Notes under the pieces: generated by a model
The model's database searches: none
Told to the model about the DNA's origin: nothing
Seen by the model: the letters and a program-made list of their open reading frames with translations, nothing else
Shown: piece by piece, positions 16,523-25,071 of the stretch
Layout: each line of letters opens with the position of its first letter
Numbering within the stretch: the stretch's first letter is position 1
Position numbers and translations under genes: made by a program
Assembly (NCBI GenBank): GCA_029007295.1
Contig: JAQXHN010000049.1
Coordinates: 1 to 59,735, forward strand
Direction of reading: 5' to 3'
Origin: Clostridia bacterium
Lineage (GTDB): Bacteria > Bacillota > Clostridia > Oscillospirales > CAG-272
DNA length: 59,735 nucleotides

Positions 16523-17012
16523 TAACGATAATGAAAAGACAAAGAAGAAAAAAAGCTTTAATATTGCCGATGTTGTAATTATCCTTCTGATAGTTTCAAT
16601 TATCGGATATATAGCGTATACAGTAGTATCTTCCTATGCTAATGATTTTTTTGAAGATAAATACAATGTTGAATATACCGTAAAGCTGTCGGGCGTCATG
16701 AAAGATTTTGAAAATAATATAAAAATCGGCGATACAGTAACCGAAACCGAATCGCTCTCGGAAATAGGAAAGGTGGTTGACGTTAAAACATCTCCGAGCA
16801 TTTATATCGGAAGCGATCAAAACGGAAAAACGGTCACCAGCGACAATCCGCTGTTTATTGATATTGTGATAACGGTAGAAGCCGAGGCTACGCTTCCGGA
16901 CGGTATATTTACCGTAAACGGTTACAGAATTACCGCAGGTAAGGATATTTCTTTAAGAGTACCAGATTTTATCGGAAAAGGTACGTGTACGGGAATTGCG
17001 GAGGCAAAATAA
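16512..17012 (+). CDS. DUF4330-family membrane protein, copy 1
   Basis: The protein is about 166 residues: a short basic, Lys-rich tail, one membrane helix (IADVVIILLIVSIIGYIAY) and an extracytoplasmic domain with KIGDTVTETE and VRVPDFIGKGTCTGI-type strands. This layout matches DUF4330. The start may be GTG 16512 or ATG 16515; GGAGG is 11 bases upstream of the GTG. It overlaps the preceding ligase-like gene and ends directly against copy 2, so the three are one unit. Probably an accessory to the glycan step; function unproven. Confidence 0.7.
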   Translation: MMYDNDNEKTKKKKSFNIADVVIILLIVSIIGYIAYTVVSSYANDFFEDKYNVEYTVKLSGVMKDFENNIKIGDTVTETESLSEIGKVVDVKTSPSIYIGSDQNGKTVTSDNPLFIDIVITVEAEATLPDGIFTVNGYRITAGKDISLRVPDFIGKGTCTGIAEAK

Positions 17013-17492
17013 ATGAAAAAAGGGAAAAAAATCAAGCTTCGCTTTAACGTAATTGATTTTATTATAATCATTATAGTTGTCGGATGTATTGCGGGAATAG
17101 TATACAGATATAATTTGGTAGACAGGCTTATTATTGACAGTAAGAAAGATACGGTGCAGGTACATTTTGTTGCATTTTCGGTTTCAAAGGAGCTTGAGGA
17201 TAAGCTATCTGTGGGAGACGAATTTTATCTTGAGGGCTCCGGCGAGCTTTTAGGAACGCTAAAGAGCAGCGATTCGTCCGACGCTGTCTTGATTGTCAGT
17301 GACGAAAACGGCAAGCCGGTAATATCTTACAACAAAGAATTAAAGGATATACAGGGCATAATAAGCTGCAGCGGTGTGAAGCGGGATAACGGATTTTTTA
17401 TTGCGGGGACTAAATTTATAGCGCCCGGAAGCGAATTGGTTTTGGAAAGCATAAATGTGCGCATTTCGGTTATAATTACCGAAATATCATAA
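17013..17492 (+). CDS. DUF4330-family membrane protein, copy 2
   Basis: This 159-residue paralogue of the preceding protein has the same plan: a Lys-rich start, a single helix (FIIIIIVVGCIAGIVYRY), then an outside domain with SVGDEFYLEGSGELLG in the place of the KIGDTVTETE strand. Its ATG immediately follows the stop of copy 1. Two adjacent, diverged copies suggest a heterodimer serving the same membrane partner. No function is established for the family. Confidence 0.68.
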   Translation: MKKGKKIKLRFNVIDFIIIIIVVGCIAGIVYRYNLVDRLIIDSKKDTVQVHFVAFSVSKELEDKLSVGDEFYLEGSGELLGTLKSSDSSDAVLIVSDENGKPVISYNKELKDIQGIISCSGVKRDNGFFIAGTKFIAPGSELVLESINVRISVIITEIS

Positions 17493-17540
17493 ATATTGTG
17501 TTAATTTTTTAACCTTATTTCATAAAATTGCTTAAAACTA

Positions 17541-17568
17541 TTGATTTTCCTATTAAGTGTGATATAAT
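17541..17568 (+). promoter_or_regulatory. Promoter of the HPr gene
   Basis: TTGATT (17541) and TATAAT (17563-17568) lie 16 bases apart. The -10 is extended as TGTGATATAAT, a form repeated at other promoters in the window. Confidence 0.75.
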
Positions 17569-17612
17569 ATTTAAAAACAGAAACATAGTATAATTATTTA
17601 GGAGTGCATAAC

Positions 17613-17882
17613 ATGGTAACTCGCAATGTAACAATTACAAACAGTGTAGGTCTGCACGCAAGGCCGGCGACTTTCTTTATTCAGAAGGCTAATCAGTATA
17701 AGAGTACTATCTGGGTAGAAAAGGACGAAAGACGTGTCAATGCAAAGAGCTTGCTCGGCGTCTTGTCTCTCGGCGTTGTCAAGGATATGACTATTACCAT
17801 CATTGCAGACGGCTCCGATGAAAATGATGCTCTTGACGGACTTGAGGAGCTTGTAGCCGACGGTCTTGAAGGCGCGAACTGA
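17613..17882 (+). CDS. ptsH: Phosphocarrier protein HPr
   Basis: This 89-residue HPr has His15 in GLHARPA, the site phosphorylated by enzyme I, and Ser46 in AKSLLG, the site of HPr kinase used for carbon catabolite control in Bacillota. Having both argues for a true HPr over Crh. TTAGGAG eight bases before the ATG at 17613 fixes the start. It is monocistronic, with its own promoter and terminator; no enzyme I is adjacent. It may link catabolite repression to the carbohydrate operons of this window, but no cre site was identified with confidence. Confidence 0.92.
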   Translation: MVTRNVTITNSVGLHARPATFFIQKANQYKSTIWVEKDERRVNAKSLLGVLSLGVVKDMTITIIADGSDENDALDGLEELVADGLEGAN

Positions 17883-17905
17883 TAAATTATATTAAAAAAT
17901 ACGGG

Positions 17906-17938
17906 GCAGATGTCATATAGCTGACATCTGCTTTTTTT
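17906..17938 (+). terminator. Rho-independent terminator of ptsH
   Basis: A perfect 10-bp stem (GCAGATGTCA/TGACATCTGC) with a 6-base loop is followed by seven T. Confidence 0.9.
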
Positions 17939-17957
17939 AGAAACAGGGGGTGATAAT

Positions 17958-19784
17958 TTGACAGAAAAGATGGCGGAGCTTCACAGAAAAGCTATGGAAT
18001 TACCGTGCACCCCCGGCGTTTATATAATGTACAACTCAAAAAACGAGATTATTTATATCGGTAAATCAAAGGCTCTCAGAAACAGAGTAAGTCAATATTT
18101 TTCCAATACAACGCACAACCTGAAGACACAGAAAATGGTAAATTCCGTTGACCGTTTTGAGTATATGCTAACTCAGACGGAAATCGAAGCATTAACGCTT
18201 GAAAACCGCCTGATTAAGCTTCACATGCCAAAATATAATATTTTGCTGAAGGACGGCAAAAGCTATCCGTATATTAAGGTAACTACAGGCAAAGAATATC
18301 CTAAAGTGGAAATCACAAGAAAAAGAGCTCTTGACGGTTCAAAGTATTTCGGACCTTACACGGGCACGTCAACAGCGTCTTCCATAATAAAAACAATATA
18401 CAGGGTTTTCGGTATGCCTCGGTGCAAGCGCACCTTTCCAAAGGATATCGGAAAAAATCGGCCGTGTATATATTCGCAGATAGGGCAATGCATAGCCCCT
18501 TGCACCGGCAATGTTACAAAAGAAGAATATTCTTCGCTTGTTAACGATGTTCTTTCATTTCTAAGGGGTTCGTTCTCAGACGTTAAAAAGTCACTTGAAG
18601 AAAAAATGATATTTGCTTCCGAGAATTTAATGTTTGAGACAGCTGCGGTTTATAGGGACAGAATTAAAATGCTTGAGCGTTTGTGGGATAAACAGAATGT
18701 CGTAGGCTCGCCTGACGCGGAGTATGACGTTATCGCTCTATACGAGGATTTAAAGGCGTCCTGTATTGCGGTGTACTATGTAAGGGAAGGGGCTCTTTCG
18801 GACAGCGATTATTTTGTTTTCGGTTCGGATAGGATAATTGATTTTGATTCCGTATGCTCATTTATCTGCGAGCTCTACAATACAAGAGAATATATACCGA
18901 AAAATATTTTACTCGGTTTTGAATACGATAATGATAATATTGTTGCTCTGTCGCAGTATCTTTCGGAATTATCCGGGAGAAAAATATCAATATCCGTACC
19001 GCAAAAGGGCGAAAGAAAGGCGCTTTGCAATATGGCGTACAAAAGCGCCGAGGTTCACGCAAAGCAATATTGTATGGATTTTGAAAGGGACAACAAAATA
19101 CTTTTAAAGCTTGCGGATATGCTCGCTTTGGAGGTAGTGCCCGAATCAATTGAGGCGTACGATATATCCAATTTCGGCTCTGATAATATTACGGGTGCAA
19201 TGATTTCCGTAAAGGATGCCCGTTTTGTAAAAAAGAATTACAGACTGTATAAAATTGACGAACTTTCGTCCCCCGACGATTATTTTTCAATGAGAAATGT
19301 TGTTGAAAGACGGCTGAAGCATACTGAGCTGAATTATCCGGATTTGATTTTGCTCGACGGAGGTAAAACGCATGTAGCCGTTATCAGGGATTTATTAAGC
19401 GAAAATGGAATTGATATTCCGGTATTCGGAATGGTCAAGGACGAGTATCATAAAACAAGAGCTTTAGTCAGCGACGCCGAGGAGATTTCCATTGCAAAAG
19501 AACAATCGGTGTTTCAGTTTATATACAAAATTCAGGAAGAAGTGCACCGTTTTGCAATAAATTCAATGTCAAAGGCGAAAAGCAAATCGCTAAAGCATTC
19601 TTCGCTTGAAAAAATTAACGGAATCGGGCAATCAAAGGCAAAGCAATTACTGCTGGAGCTCGGAACGTTGAATAACGTTAAAAATGCAAGCATAGACAAA
19701 CTTTGCCTCGTAAAGGGTATTTCTCAAAAAAATGCCGAAAATATATATAATTATTTCAGAGAAAAGGAAAAAAACAAGCAATGA
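17958..19784 (+). CDS. uvrC: Excinuclease ABC subunit C
   Basis: This 608-residue nuclease makes both incisions in nucleotide excision repair. The GIY-YIG domain is at residues 15-95 (PGVYIMYNSKNEIIYIGKSK), the UVR motif near 215-250, the RNase H-like 5'-incision domain contains EAYDISNFG, and the C-terminal double helix-hairpin-helix carries INGIGQSKAKQLL. The start is TTG with GGGGGTG upstream. It overlaps rsmD by four bases. Confidence 0.95.
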   Translation: MTEKMAELHRKAMELPCTPGVYIMYNSKNEIIYIGKSKALRNRVSQYFSNTTHNLKTQKMVNSVDRFEYMLTQTEIEALTLENRLIKLHMPKYNILLKDGKSYPYIKVTTGKEYPKVEITRKRALDGSKYFGPYTGTSTASSIIKTIYRVFGMPRCKRTFPKDIGKNRPCIYSQIGQCIAPCTGNVTKEEYSSLVNDVLSFLRGSFSDVKKSLEEKMIFASENLMFETAAVYRDRIKMLERLWDKQNVVGSPDAEYDVIALYEDLKASCIAVYYVREGALSDSDYFVFGSDRIIDFDSVCSFICELYNTREYIPKNILLGFEYDNDNIVALSQYLSELSGRKISISVPQKGERKALCNMAYKSAEVHAKQYCMDFERDNKILLKLADMLALEVVPESIEAYDISNFGSDNITGAMISVKDARFVKKNYRLYKIDELSSPDDYFSMRNVVERRLKHTELNYPDLILLDGGKTHVAVIRDLLSENGIDIPVFGMVKDEYHKTRALVSDAEEISIAKEQSVFQFIYKIQEEVHRFAINSMSKAKSKSLKHSSLEKINGIGQSKAKQLLLELGTLNNVKNASIDKLCLVKGISQKNAENIYNYFREKEKNKQ

Positions 19785-20332
19785 TGAGAATAATCACGGG
19801 CAGTGCAAGGGGCACGCGCCTCTTATCGCTTGACGGAGATGCGACAAGACCCACAAGCGAAAGAGTAAAGGAAGCGGTTTTCAGCATGATTCAGTTTGAG
19901 CTTGAGGGAAGAAGGGTGCTGGATTTGTTCGGAGGCTGCGGTCAGTTGGCTCTTGAAGCGCTGTCAAGAGGAGCAAATTCGGCACTGATTTGTGATTCTA
20001 ACGCCGAAGCGGTAAAAATAATAAAGGAAAACGCCAAGAAAACTCACCTTTATGAAAAATGCGTTATATTGACCGCAGACGCATTAAGAATGATTAAAAA
20101 TTCTAAAGAAAAATTCTCTCTTATCTTTATTGACCCGCCTTACGCTTCGGATTTAGCCGTCCGGGCCCTGAGAATGCTTGCCGAGCAAAATATGATTTCC
20201 GACAAAGGTATTGTAATTTTGGAAACCTCGCAGCCTATTGACGAGATACCCGACTCTCTTAAATTAAGACGTGAGGCGCGTTATTCAAAAACTTATATTA
20301 CCGTTTTGGAAAAGGAAGCAGACGAAAAATGA
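19781..20332 (+). CDS. rsmD: 16S rRNA (guanine966-N2)-methyltransferase
   Basis: This is a 183-residue SAM-dependent methyltransferase. The GSARG...LLSLDGDATRPTSERVKEAVF start, VLDLFGGCGQLALEALSRGA (motif I) and the catalytic IFIDPPYA (motif IV) are diagnostic. The start overlaps the uvrC stop (ATGA) and the stop overlaps coaD. The rsmD-coaD pair is common in Bacillota. Confidence 0.93.
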   Translation: MMRIITGSARGTRLLSLDGDATRPTSERVKEAVFSMIQFELEGRRVLDLFGGCGQLALEALSRGANSALICDSNAEAVKIIKENAKKTHLYEKCVILTADALRMIKNSKEKFSLIFIDPPYASDLAVRALRMLAEQNMISDKGIVILETSQPIDEIPDSLKLRREARYSKTYITVLEKEADEK

Positions 20333-20769
20333 AGAATGGGGTTTTTCCCGGCAGTTTCGATCCGATTACGTCGGGGCATATGGAAATAATTAAAAGAGGA
20401 AGCAGGCTTTTTGAAACGTTAACGGTTGCTGTTTGCAATAATCCTGAGAAAAAATCACTGTTTTCACTGAACGACAGACTGGAAATGATAAAAAATGCCT
20501 GCAGAGATATGAAAAATGTAAGAGTTGCGTCCTTTGAGGGCTTGCTTATTGATTTTGCCGAAGAAAACGGGATCGATACCGTGCTTCGGGGGCTCCGAAA
20601 TGCAAGAGATTTTGACTATGAAAAAGAGCTTGCCGATATCTATTATGATACCGGAAGGCTTGAAAGCGTTTTTTTGCCGTCAAGGGGAGAGTATTCGCAT
20701 ATATCGTCGGGTATGGTTCGGGAATTGATAAGAGGAAACAAGGATATTTCAAAATATATTCCAAAATAA
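20329..20769 (+). CDS. coaD: Phosphopantetheine adenylyltransferase
   Basis: The 146-residue nucleotidyltransferase catalyses the fourth step of CoA synthesis. GVFPGSFDPITSGHMEII carries the TxGH-type nucleotide motif (SGH here), LRGLRNARDFDYE binds substrate, and YSHISSGMVRELI is the ISS motif. It is a little shorter than the usual 160 residues, lacking the C-terminal helix extension. The start overlaps the rsmD stop. A terminator follows. Confidence 0.93.
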   Translation: MKNGVFPGSFDPITSGHMEIIKRGSRLFETLTVAVCNNPEKKSLFSLNDRLEMIKNACRDMKNVRVASFEGLLIDFAEENGIDTVLRGLRNARDFDYEKELADIYYDTGRLESVFLPSRGEYSHISSGMVRELIRGNKDISKYIPK

Positions 20770-20805
20770 TCGGGTAAATGTTTTATACCCGGTTATTTTA
20801 CTTTT
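20763..20805 (+). terminator. Terminator after coaD
   Basis: A 14-bp stem with one G-U type pair (20763-20776 with 20786-20799) and a 9-base loop, followed by ACTTTT. Its first arm overlaps the coaD stop codon. Confidence 0.8.
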
Positions 20806-20824
20806 AAAATACAATTATTAATCC

Positions 20825-20853
20825 TTGAATTTTCCCGAAAAAAGTGATATAAT
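20825..20853 (+). promoter_or_regulatory. Promoter of the YgiQ gene
   Basis: TTGAAT (20825-20830) and TATAAT (20848-20853), 17 bases apart, with the extended AGTGATATAAT form. Confidence 0.75.
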
Positions 20854-20881
20854 ATCCGCAATGATTGTATAAGGAATTATT

Positions 20882-22783
20882 ATGGATAAGAGTTTTCTTC
20901 CGATTGACAGGACCGAAATGAACGAGCTCGGATGGGACCGTCCCGATTTTGTATACGTAACGGGCGATGCGTATGTGGATCACCCGAGCTTCGGTGTGGC
21001 AATAATATCGAGAGTTCTTGAAGCCGAAGGCTACAGAGTCGCAGTATTATCTCAGCCCGATTATAAGAGCTGCGACGCATTTCGCGAATTCGGACGTCCT
21101 CGGCTCGGATTTTTGGTTACAAGCGGTAATATTGATTCTATGGTTGCACACTATACCGTTTCCAAAAAGAAAAGGAATTATGATTACTATACTGCGGGCG
21201 GAAAAACCGGAAAACGTCCCGACAGAGCCGTTATTGTTTACTGTAACAGAATCAGAGAAGCATACGGCGACGTACCGATTATTATCGGTGGACTTGAGGC
21301 CTCACTGAGAAGATTTGCTCACTATGATTATTGGGATAACAGGGTCAGAAGGAGCATACTGATTGATTCGAGGGCGGACCTTCTTACATACGGCATGGGC
21401 GAAAATATTATGCGCCGAATTGCATATTTACTCGATAAGGGCGTTCCTGTTAAAAAAATACGCGACGTAAGGGGAACCGTATATCTGTGCTCCAAGGACG
21501 AGAAAGTTAATTTTGAAACTGTCGGCGGATTTGATTATGATGATATAAAAAACGATAAAGCATTATATGCCAAAGCCTTTGCGATTCAATATAATGAGAA
21601 TGATCATGTCAAGGGAAGAGCGGTCACGGAGTACTACGACGGAAAAATGCTTGTTCAGAATCCTCCAATGCCTCCGCTTGAAAGGGAAGAGCTTGATAAG
21701 GTGTACGCTCTGCCTTATACAAGAAGATATCATCCGGCATACGAGCCACTCGGCGGAGTCCCCGGTATTTCCGAGGTGGAAAATTCAATTACGCATAACA
21801 GAGGCTGCTTCGGTGCATGCAATTTTTGTGCACTTGCATTCCATCAGGGAAGAAGCGTGCGTTCGAGAAGTATTGAATCGGTAGTAAAGGAAGCCGAAAT
21901 AATTACACAAAGTCCTAATTTTAAGGGCTATATCAATGATATCGGCGGACCGACAGCCAATTTCCGTTATCCGTCCTGCGACAAACAAAACGAGCACGGA
22001 GTTTGCTCCAACCGTAAATGTCTTGCCCCCAAGCCCTGTCCGAACCTGAAGGTGGATCACAGCGAATATGTTGAACTTCTAAGGAGAGTTTCAGCTTTAC
22101 CGAAAGTTAAAAAGGTGTTTATTCGCTCCGGTATTCGCTTTGATTATCTTATCCTTGACAGGGATGAAACCTTCTTTAAGGAGCTGGTAAAGAATCATGT
22201 CAGCGGTCAGCTTAAGGTAGCGCCGGAGCATTGCCGAAACAGCGTGTTGTCAAATATGGGTAAGCCTCCTATAGAGGTTTACGATAAGTTTAAAAACAGA
22301 TTTTTTGAGCTGACAAAAAGCTTCGGAAAGGAACAGTATCTTGTTCCGTATCTCATGTCAAGCCATCCGGGAAGTACGTTAAAGGACGCATTGGAGCTTG
22401 CCTTGTATCTTCGTAAATGGGGATATTCGCCCGAGCAGGTTCAGGATTTTTATCCTACTCCGGGTACCGCTTCCACCGTTATGTTTTATACAGGCATTGA
22501 CCCCTTTACCGGTAAAAAAATTTACTGTGAAACCGATTATCACGGAAAGCAAATGCAAAGGGCGTTATTGCAGTGGTCTAATCCTAAAAATGCTCAGCTT
22601 GTCAGAGAAGCGTTGCATAAATTGCACAGAGAGGATTTAATAGGCTACGGAAAGGAATATTTAGTACAGCCCGAGCCTAAAACAGACTTTTCCAAACCGA
22701 CGTTTAATAAGAATAAGCGCAAAACAAATAATTCTTTTGATAAGAAGAATAAAATCAAAAAGCAAAATAAGAAAAAATTGTAA
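20882..22783 (+). CDS. YgiQ-family radical SAM protein (UPF0313)
   Basis: The 633-residue protein has an N-terminal domain starting FLPIDRTEMNELGWDRPDFVYVTGDAYVDHPSFG, the conserved YgiQ opening. A radical SAM cluster motif, GCFGACNFCALAFHQGR (CxxxCxxC), lies near residue 310. The C-terminus is a Lys/Asn-rich tail, probably disordered. The family is widespread but its reaction is not known to me. It has its own promoter. AAGGA lies before the ATG. Confidence 0.88.
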   Translation: MDKSFLPIDRTEMNELGWDRPDFVYVTGDAYVDHPSFGVAIISRVLEAEGYRVAVLSQPDYKSCDAFREFGRPRLGFLVTSGNIDSMVAHYTVSKKKRNYDYYTAGGKTGKRPDRAVIVYCNRIREAYGDVPIIIGGLEASLRRFAHYDYWDNRVRRSILIDSRADLLTYGMGENIMRRIAYLLDKGVPVKKIRDVRGTVYLCSKDEKVNFETVGGFDYDDIKNDKALYAKAFAIQYNENDHVKGRAVTEYYDGKMLVQNPPMPPLEREELDKVYALPYTRRYHPAYEPLGGVPGISEVENSITHNRGCFGACNFCALAFHQGRSVRSRSIESVVKEAEIITQSPNFKGYINDIGGPTANFRYPSCDKQNEHGVCSNRKCLAPKPCPNLKVDHSEYVELLRRVSALPKVKKVFIRSGIRFDYLILDRDETFFKELVKNHVSGQLKVAPEHCRNSVLSNMGKPPIEVYDKFKNRFFELTKSFGKEQYLVPYLMSSHPGSTLKDALELALYLRKWGYSPEQVQDFYPTPGTASTVMFYTGIDPFTGKKIYCETDYHGKQMQRALLQWSNPKNAQLVREALHKLHREDLIGYGKEYLVQPEPKTDFSKPTFNKNKRKTNNSFDKKNKIKKQNKKKL

Positions 22784-22808
22784 AAATATAAAAAAGGAGG
22801 TGCCGATT

Positions 22809-23777
22809 TTGAACGGTAAAAACAGACCGAATAAAGTATATAACGCTTCGTTCATCGGAGAAGCTATTCCTGTTCAAAATAAGGCAAGGCAGAAGACGAA
22901 TAAATCAACAAAGCTTGAAAAAAACGCATCTGTTTCCAATAATCCTCCGAGAGCTAAAGCAGACAGAGCAAAAGCAACAAATAGGAAAAAATTAAACCCG
23001 AAGCCTGTAAAACCAAATCCCGGCGTAAACAGAAAAGCCGGAAGTAAGATAAATGAATCAATAAGAATTCAAACCAAATCCTCAAGAACAAAGGGAAGAC
23101 AGGAAAAAAAGGTAACGGGAAGCGCCAAAAACCTTGAAATCAGGAGAAGAAATCACAGCGAGAAAAAAACCTACAGAATAAAAAAGAAGCGAAACAACTT
23201 TAAATATTTCGGTACGTTTTTTGTAATATACTTTGTTATTTTTCTTATGGTTGCAGGGCTTTTAACCTTCTTTTTCTACATCGAATTAAATAACGGAACA
23301 GAGGACTGTTTAAATACTGTGTCAGTGACAATAGGAAATGACGCCGACGACAGGTTAGAATTCGACTCTTCCGATTATTACAGAAACGGAGTTTATTATA
23401 TTTCGCCGGAAGACGTAAACGAGCTTTTTGATTTAACCGTTACCGGCGATAAAAAGACTTTGAAATACGTCTTGGACGGCAACAATGATAATATTTCATT
23501 TGAAATAGGAACGAGAAATGCGTTTGTTAACGGACAAAATGTTGTTCTTGAAAGCGATTGCTTCCTTGACGGAGGCAGACTTTATGTTCCCGCCTCATTC
23601 TTCCAAAATTATGTATCAGGCGTTAAAATTTCGCTTGACAGAGAAAAGGGAATAAAAATTGAGCGTATTGAGACAGGTAAGGAAAAGGACGGAAGTATTA
23701 CTTATCAGGAACTCGGTTTTTCACTTAAACAAAATAATACGATCCCGGTAATACCGGAGGAATCAATCAGCAAATAA
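22809..23777 (+). CDS. Membrane-anchored protein with copper-amine-oxidase-N-like domain
   Basis: The product is about 322 residues. The first ~130 residues are very basic and low in complexity, likely disordered and cytoplasmic. One membrane helix (FFVIYFVIFLMVAGLLTFFFYI) follows, then an outside domain with the pattern of Cu_amine_oxidN1 repeats (GVYYISPEDVNELF, AFVNGQNVVLESDCFLDGGRLYVPASFF), a fold common in clostridial cell-wall proteins. The start is TTG at 22809 behind AAAGGAGGTG, the strongest ribosome site nearby; an overlapping upstream ATG has none. Likely wall-associated; role unknown. Confidence 0.72.
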   Translation: MNGKNRPNKVYNASFIGEAIPVQNKARQKTNKSTKLEKNASVSNNPPRAKADRAKATNRKKLNPKPVKPNPGVNRKAGSKINESIRIQTKSSRTKGRQEKKVTGSAKNLEIRRRNHSEKKTYRIKKKRNNFKYFGTFFVIYFVIFLMVAGLLTFFFYIELNNGTEDCLNTVSVTIGNDADDRLEFDSSDYYRNGVYYISPEDVNELFDLTVTGDKKTLKYVLDGNNDNISFEIGTRNAFVNGQNVVLESDCFLDGGRLYVPASFFQNYVSGVKISLDREKGIKIERIETGKEKDGSITYQELGFSLKQNNTIPVIPEESISK

Positions 23778-23789
23778 CAGGAGAGAGCT

Positions 23790-24965
23790 ATGCCAAGAAA
23801 AAATTCATTTACCGCAGCAAATATATTGCTGCCTGAAAAAGATTTTGATAAGTGGGCTGTTATTGCCTGCGATCAGTTTACATCTCAAAAGGAATACTGG
23901 CTGGAGGCGGAAAAAATCGCAAACGGACATTATTCTGCTTTTGATCTGATTTTACCGGAAGCGTTCCTTTCGGACGATAATTCGGAGTATGTAAACAAAA
24001 TCAATTCCAATATGCAGGAATATATTAAAAAAGGCGTTTTCCGTGAATATAAAAGCTCTATGATATTTGTAGAGAGAAAATTGCCCGACGGCGCCGTACG
24101 TTACGGAATAGTCGGAGCAATCGACCTTGAGGAATATGATTATTCCCAGGGCTCGCAATCCTCTGTGAGGGCAACGGAGGCTACGGTGATTGAAAGAATA
24201 CCTCCGAGAGTAGCGATCAGAAAAAACGCTCCTTTGGAGCTTCCTCATATTATGGTATTGATTGACGACATAAACAGAACTGTTATCGAGCCGTTAAAAA
24301 ATCAGAATAAGGAACTTATATACGATACAGAGCTTATGCTGGGCGGAGGCAGTATTCGCGGATATTTGATGTCGGACGAACAAATTAAGCTTGTCGAAGA
24401 CGCTTTAAATAAGCTGGGTGAAGCAGTCGGCGATAACGGTATTCTGTTTGCGGTCGGAGACGGTAATCATTCGCTTGCAACCGCAAAGGAGTGTTACAGA
24501 CAAAATCCAAATCCCAAGAACAGATATGCTCTTTGCGAGATTGTAAACATTCACGACGAAGCTATTGTTTTTGAGCCGATTTACCGTGTTCTTTTTAATG
24601 TCGATACAAATGATGTTCAGACCGAGGCTATGAAGAGCCTTCGCGGAGAAAAACACGGTAGGATGATTGCCGGCGATAAAGAAATTGATTACACGTATAA
24701 CGGATTAGCCGCAAAAACCGTAGGTGATTTTATTGACGCTTACCTGTGCCGTCATAAAGAAGCGAGTGTTGATTACGTTCACGGTGAAGAATATGCAAGA
24801 GAATTGGCAAAAGCGCCCGATACCTGCGCATTTATCTTTGACGGCATGGATAAATCGGAATTGTTTCCGTATGTCGAAAGTCACGGTTCACTGCCGAGAA
24901 AAACATTCTCGATGGGCGAAGCCGAGAGCAAAAGGTATTATATGGAGGCGAGAATAATAAAATAA
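23790..24965 (+). CDS. DUF1015 family protein
   Basis: This 391-residue protein has the DUF1015 layout: FDKWAVIACDQFTSQKEYW at the start, LGGGSIRGYL, VGDGNHSLATAKECY (the best conserved motif) and NIHDEAIVFEPIYRVLF. Family members occur in many anaerobes, often near aminotransferases and dehydrogenases, but have no established reaction that I know of. AGGAGAGAG precedes the ATG and it follows the wall protein by 12 bases. No signal peptide, so cytoplasmic. Confidence 0.82.
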   Translation: MPRKNSFTAANILLPEKDFDKWAVIACDQFTSQKEYWLEAEKIANGHYSAFDLILPEAFLSDDNSEYVNKINSNMQEYIKKGVFREYKSSMIFVERKLPDGAVRYGIVGAIDLEEYDYSQGSQSSVRATEATVIERIPPRVAIRKNAPLELPHIMVLIDDINRTVIEPLKNQNKELIYDTELMLGGGSIRGYLMSDEQIKLVEDALNKLGEAVGDNGILFAVGDGNHSLATAKECYRQNPNPKNRYALCEIVNIHDEAIVFEPIYRVLFNVDTNDVQTEAMKSLRGEKHGRMIAGDKEIDYTYNGLAAKTVGDFIDAYLCRHKEASVDYVHGEEYARELAKAPDTCAFIFDGMDKSELFPYVESHGSLPRKTFSMGEAESKRYYMEARIIK

Positions 24966-25016
24966 TATAAATATTTACCGAAATGTTTTATTATTTTTAT
25001 AGATTTTTGTGTATTT

Positions 25017-25027
25017 TGTGATATAAT
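25017..25027 (+). promoter_or_regulatory. Extended -10 promoter of the CBM9-like surface protein
   Basis: TGTGATATAAT occurs 45 bases before the ATG at 25072 with no recognisable -35 at 17 bases, so the TG extension probably compensates. Confidence 0.6.
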
Positions 25028-25071
25028 ACCGAAGGATACAAAACAATTTTATCTAAAGAAAGGATACAAAT

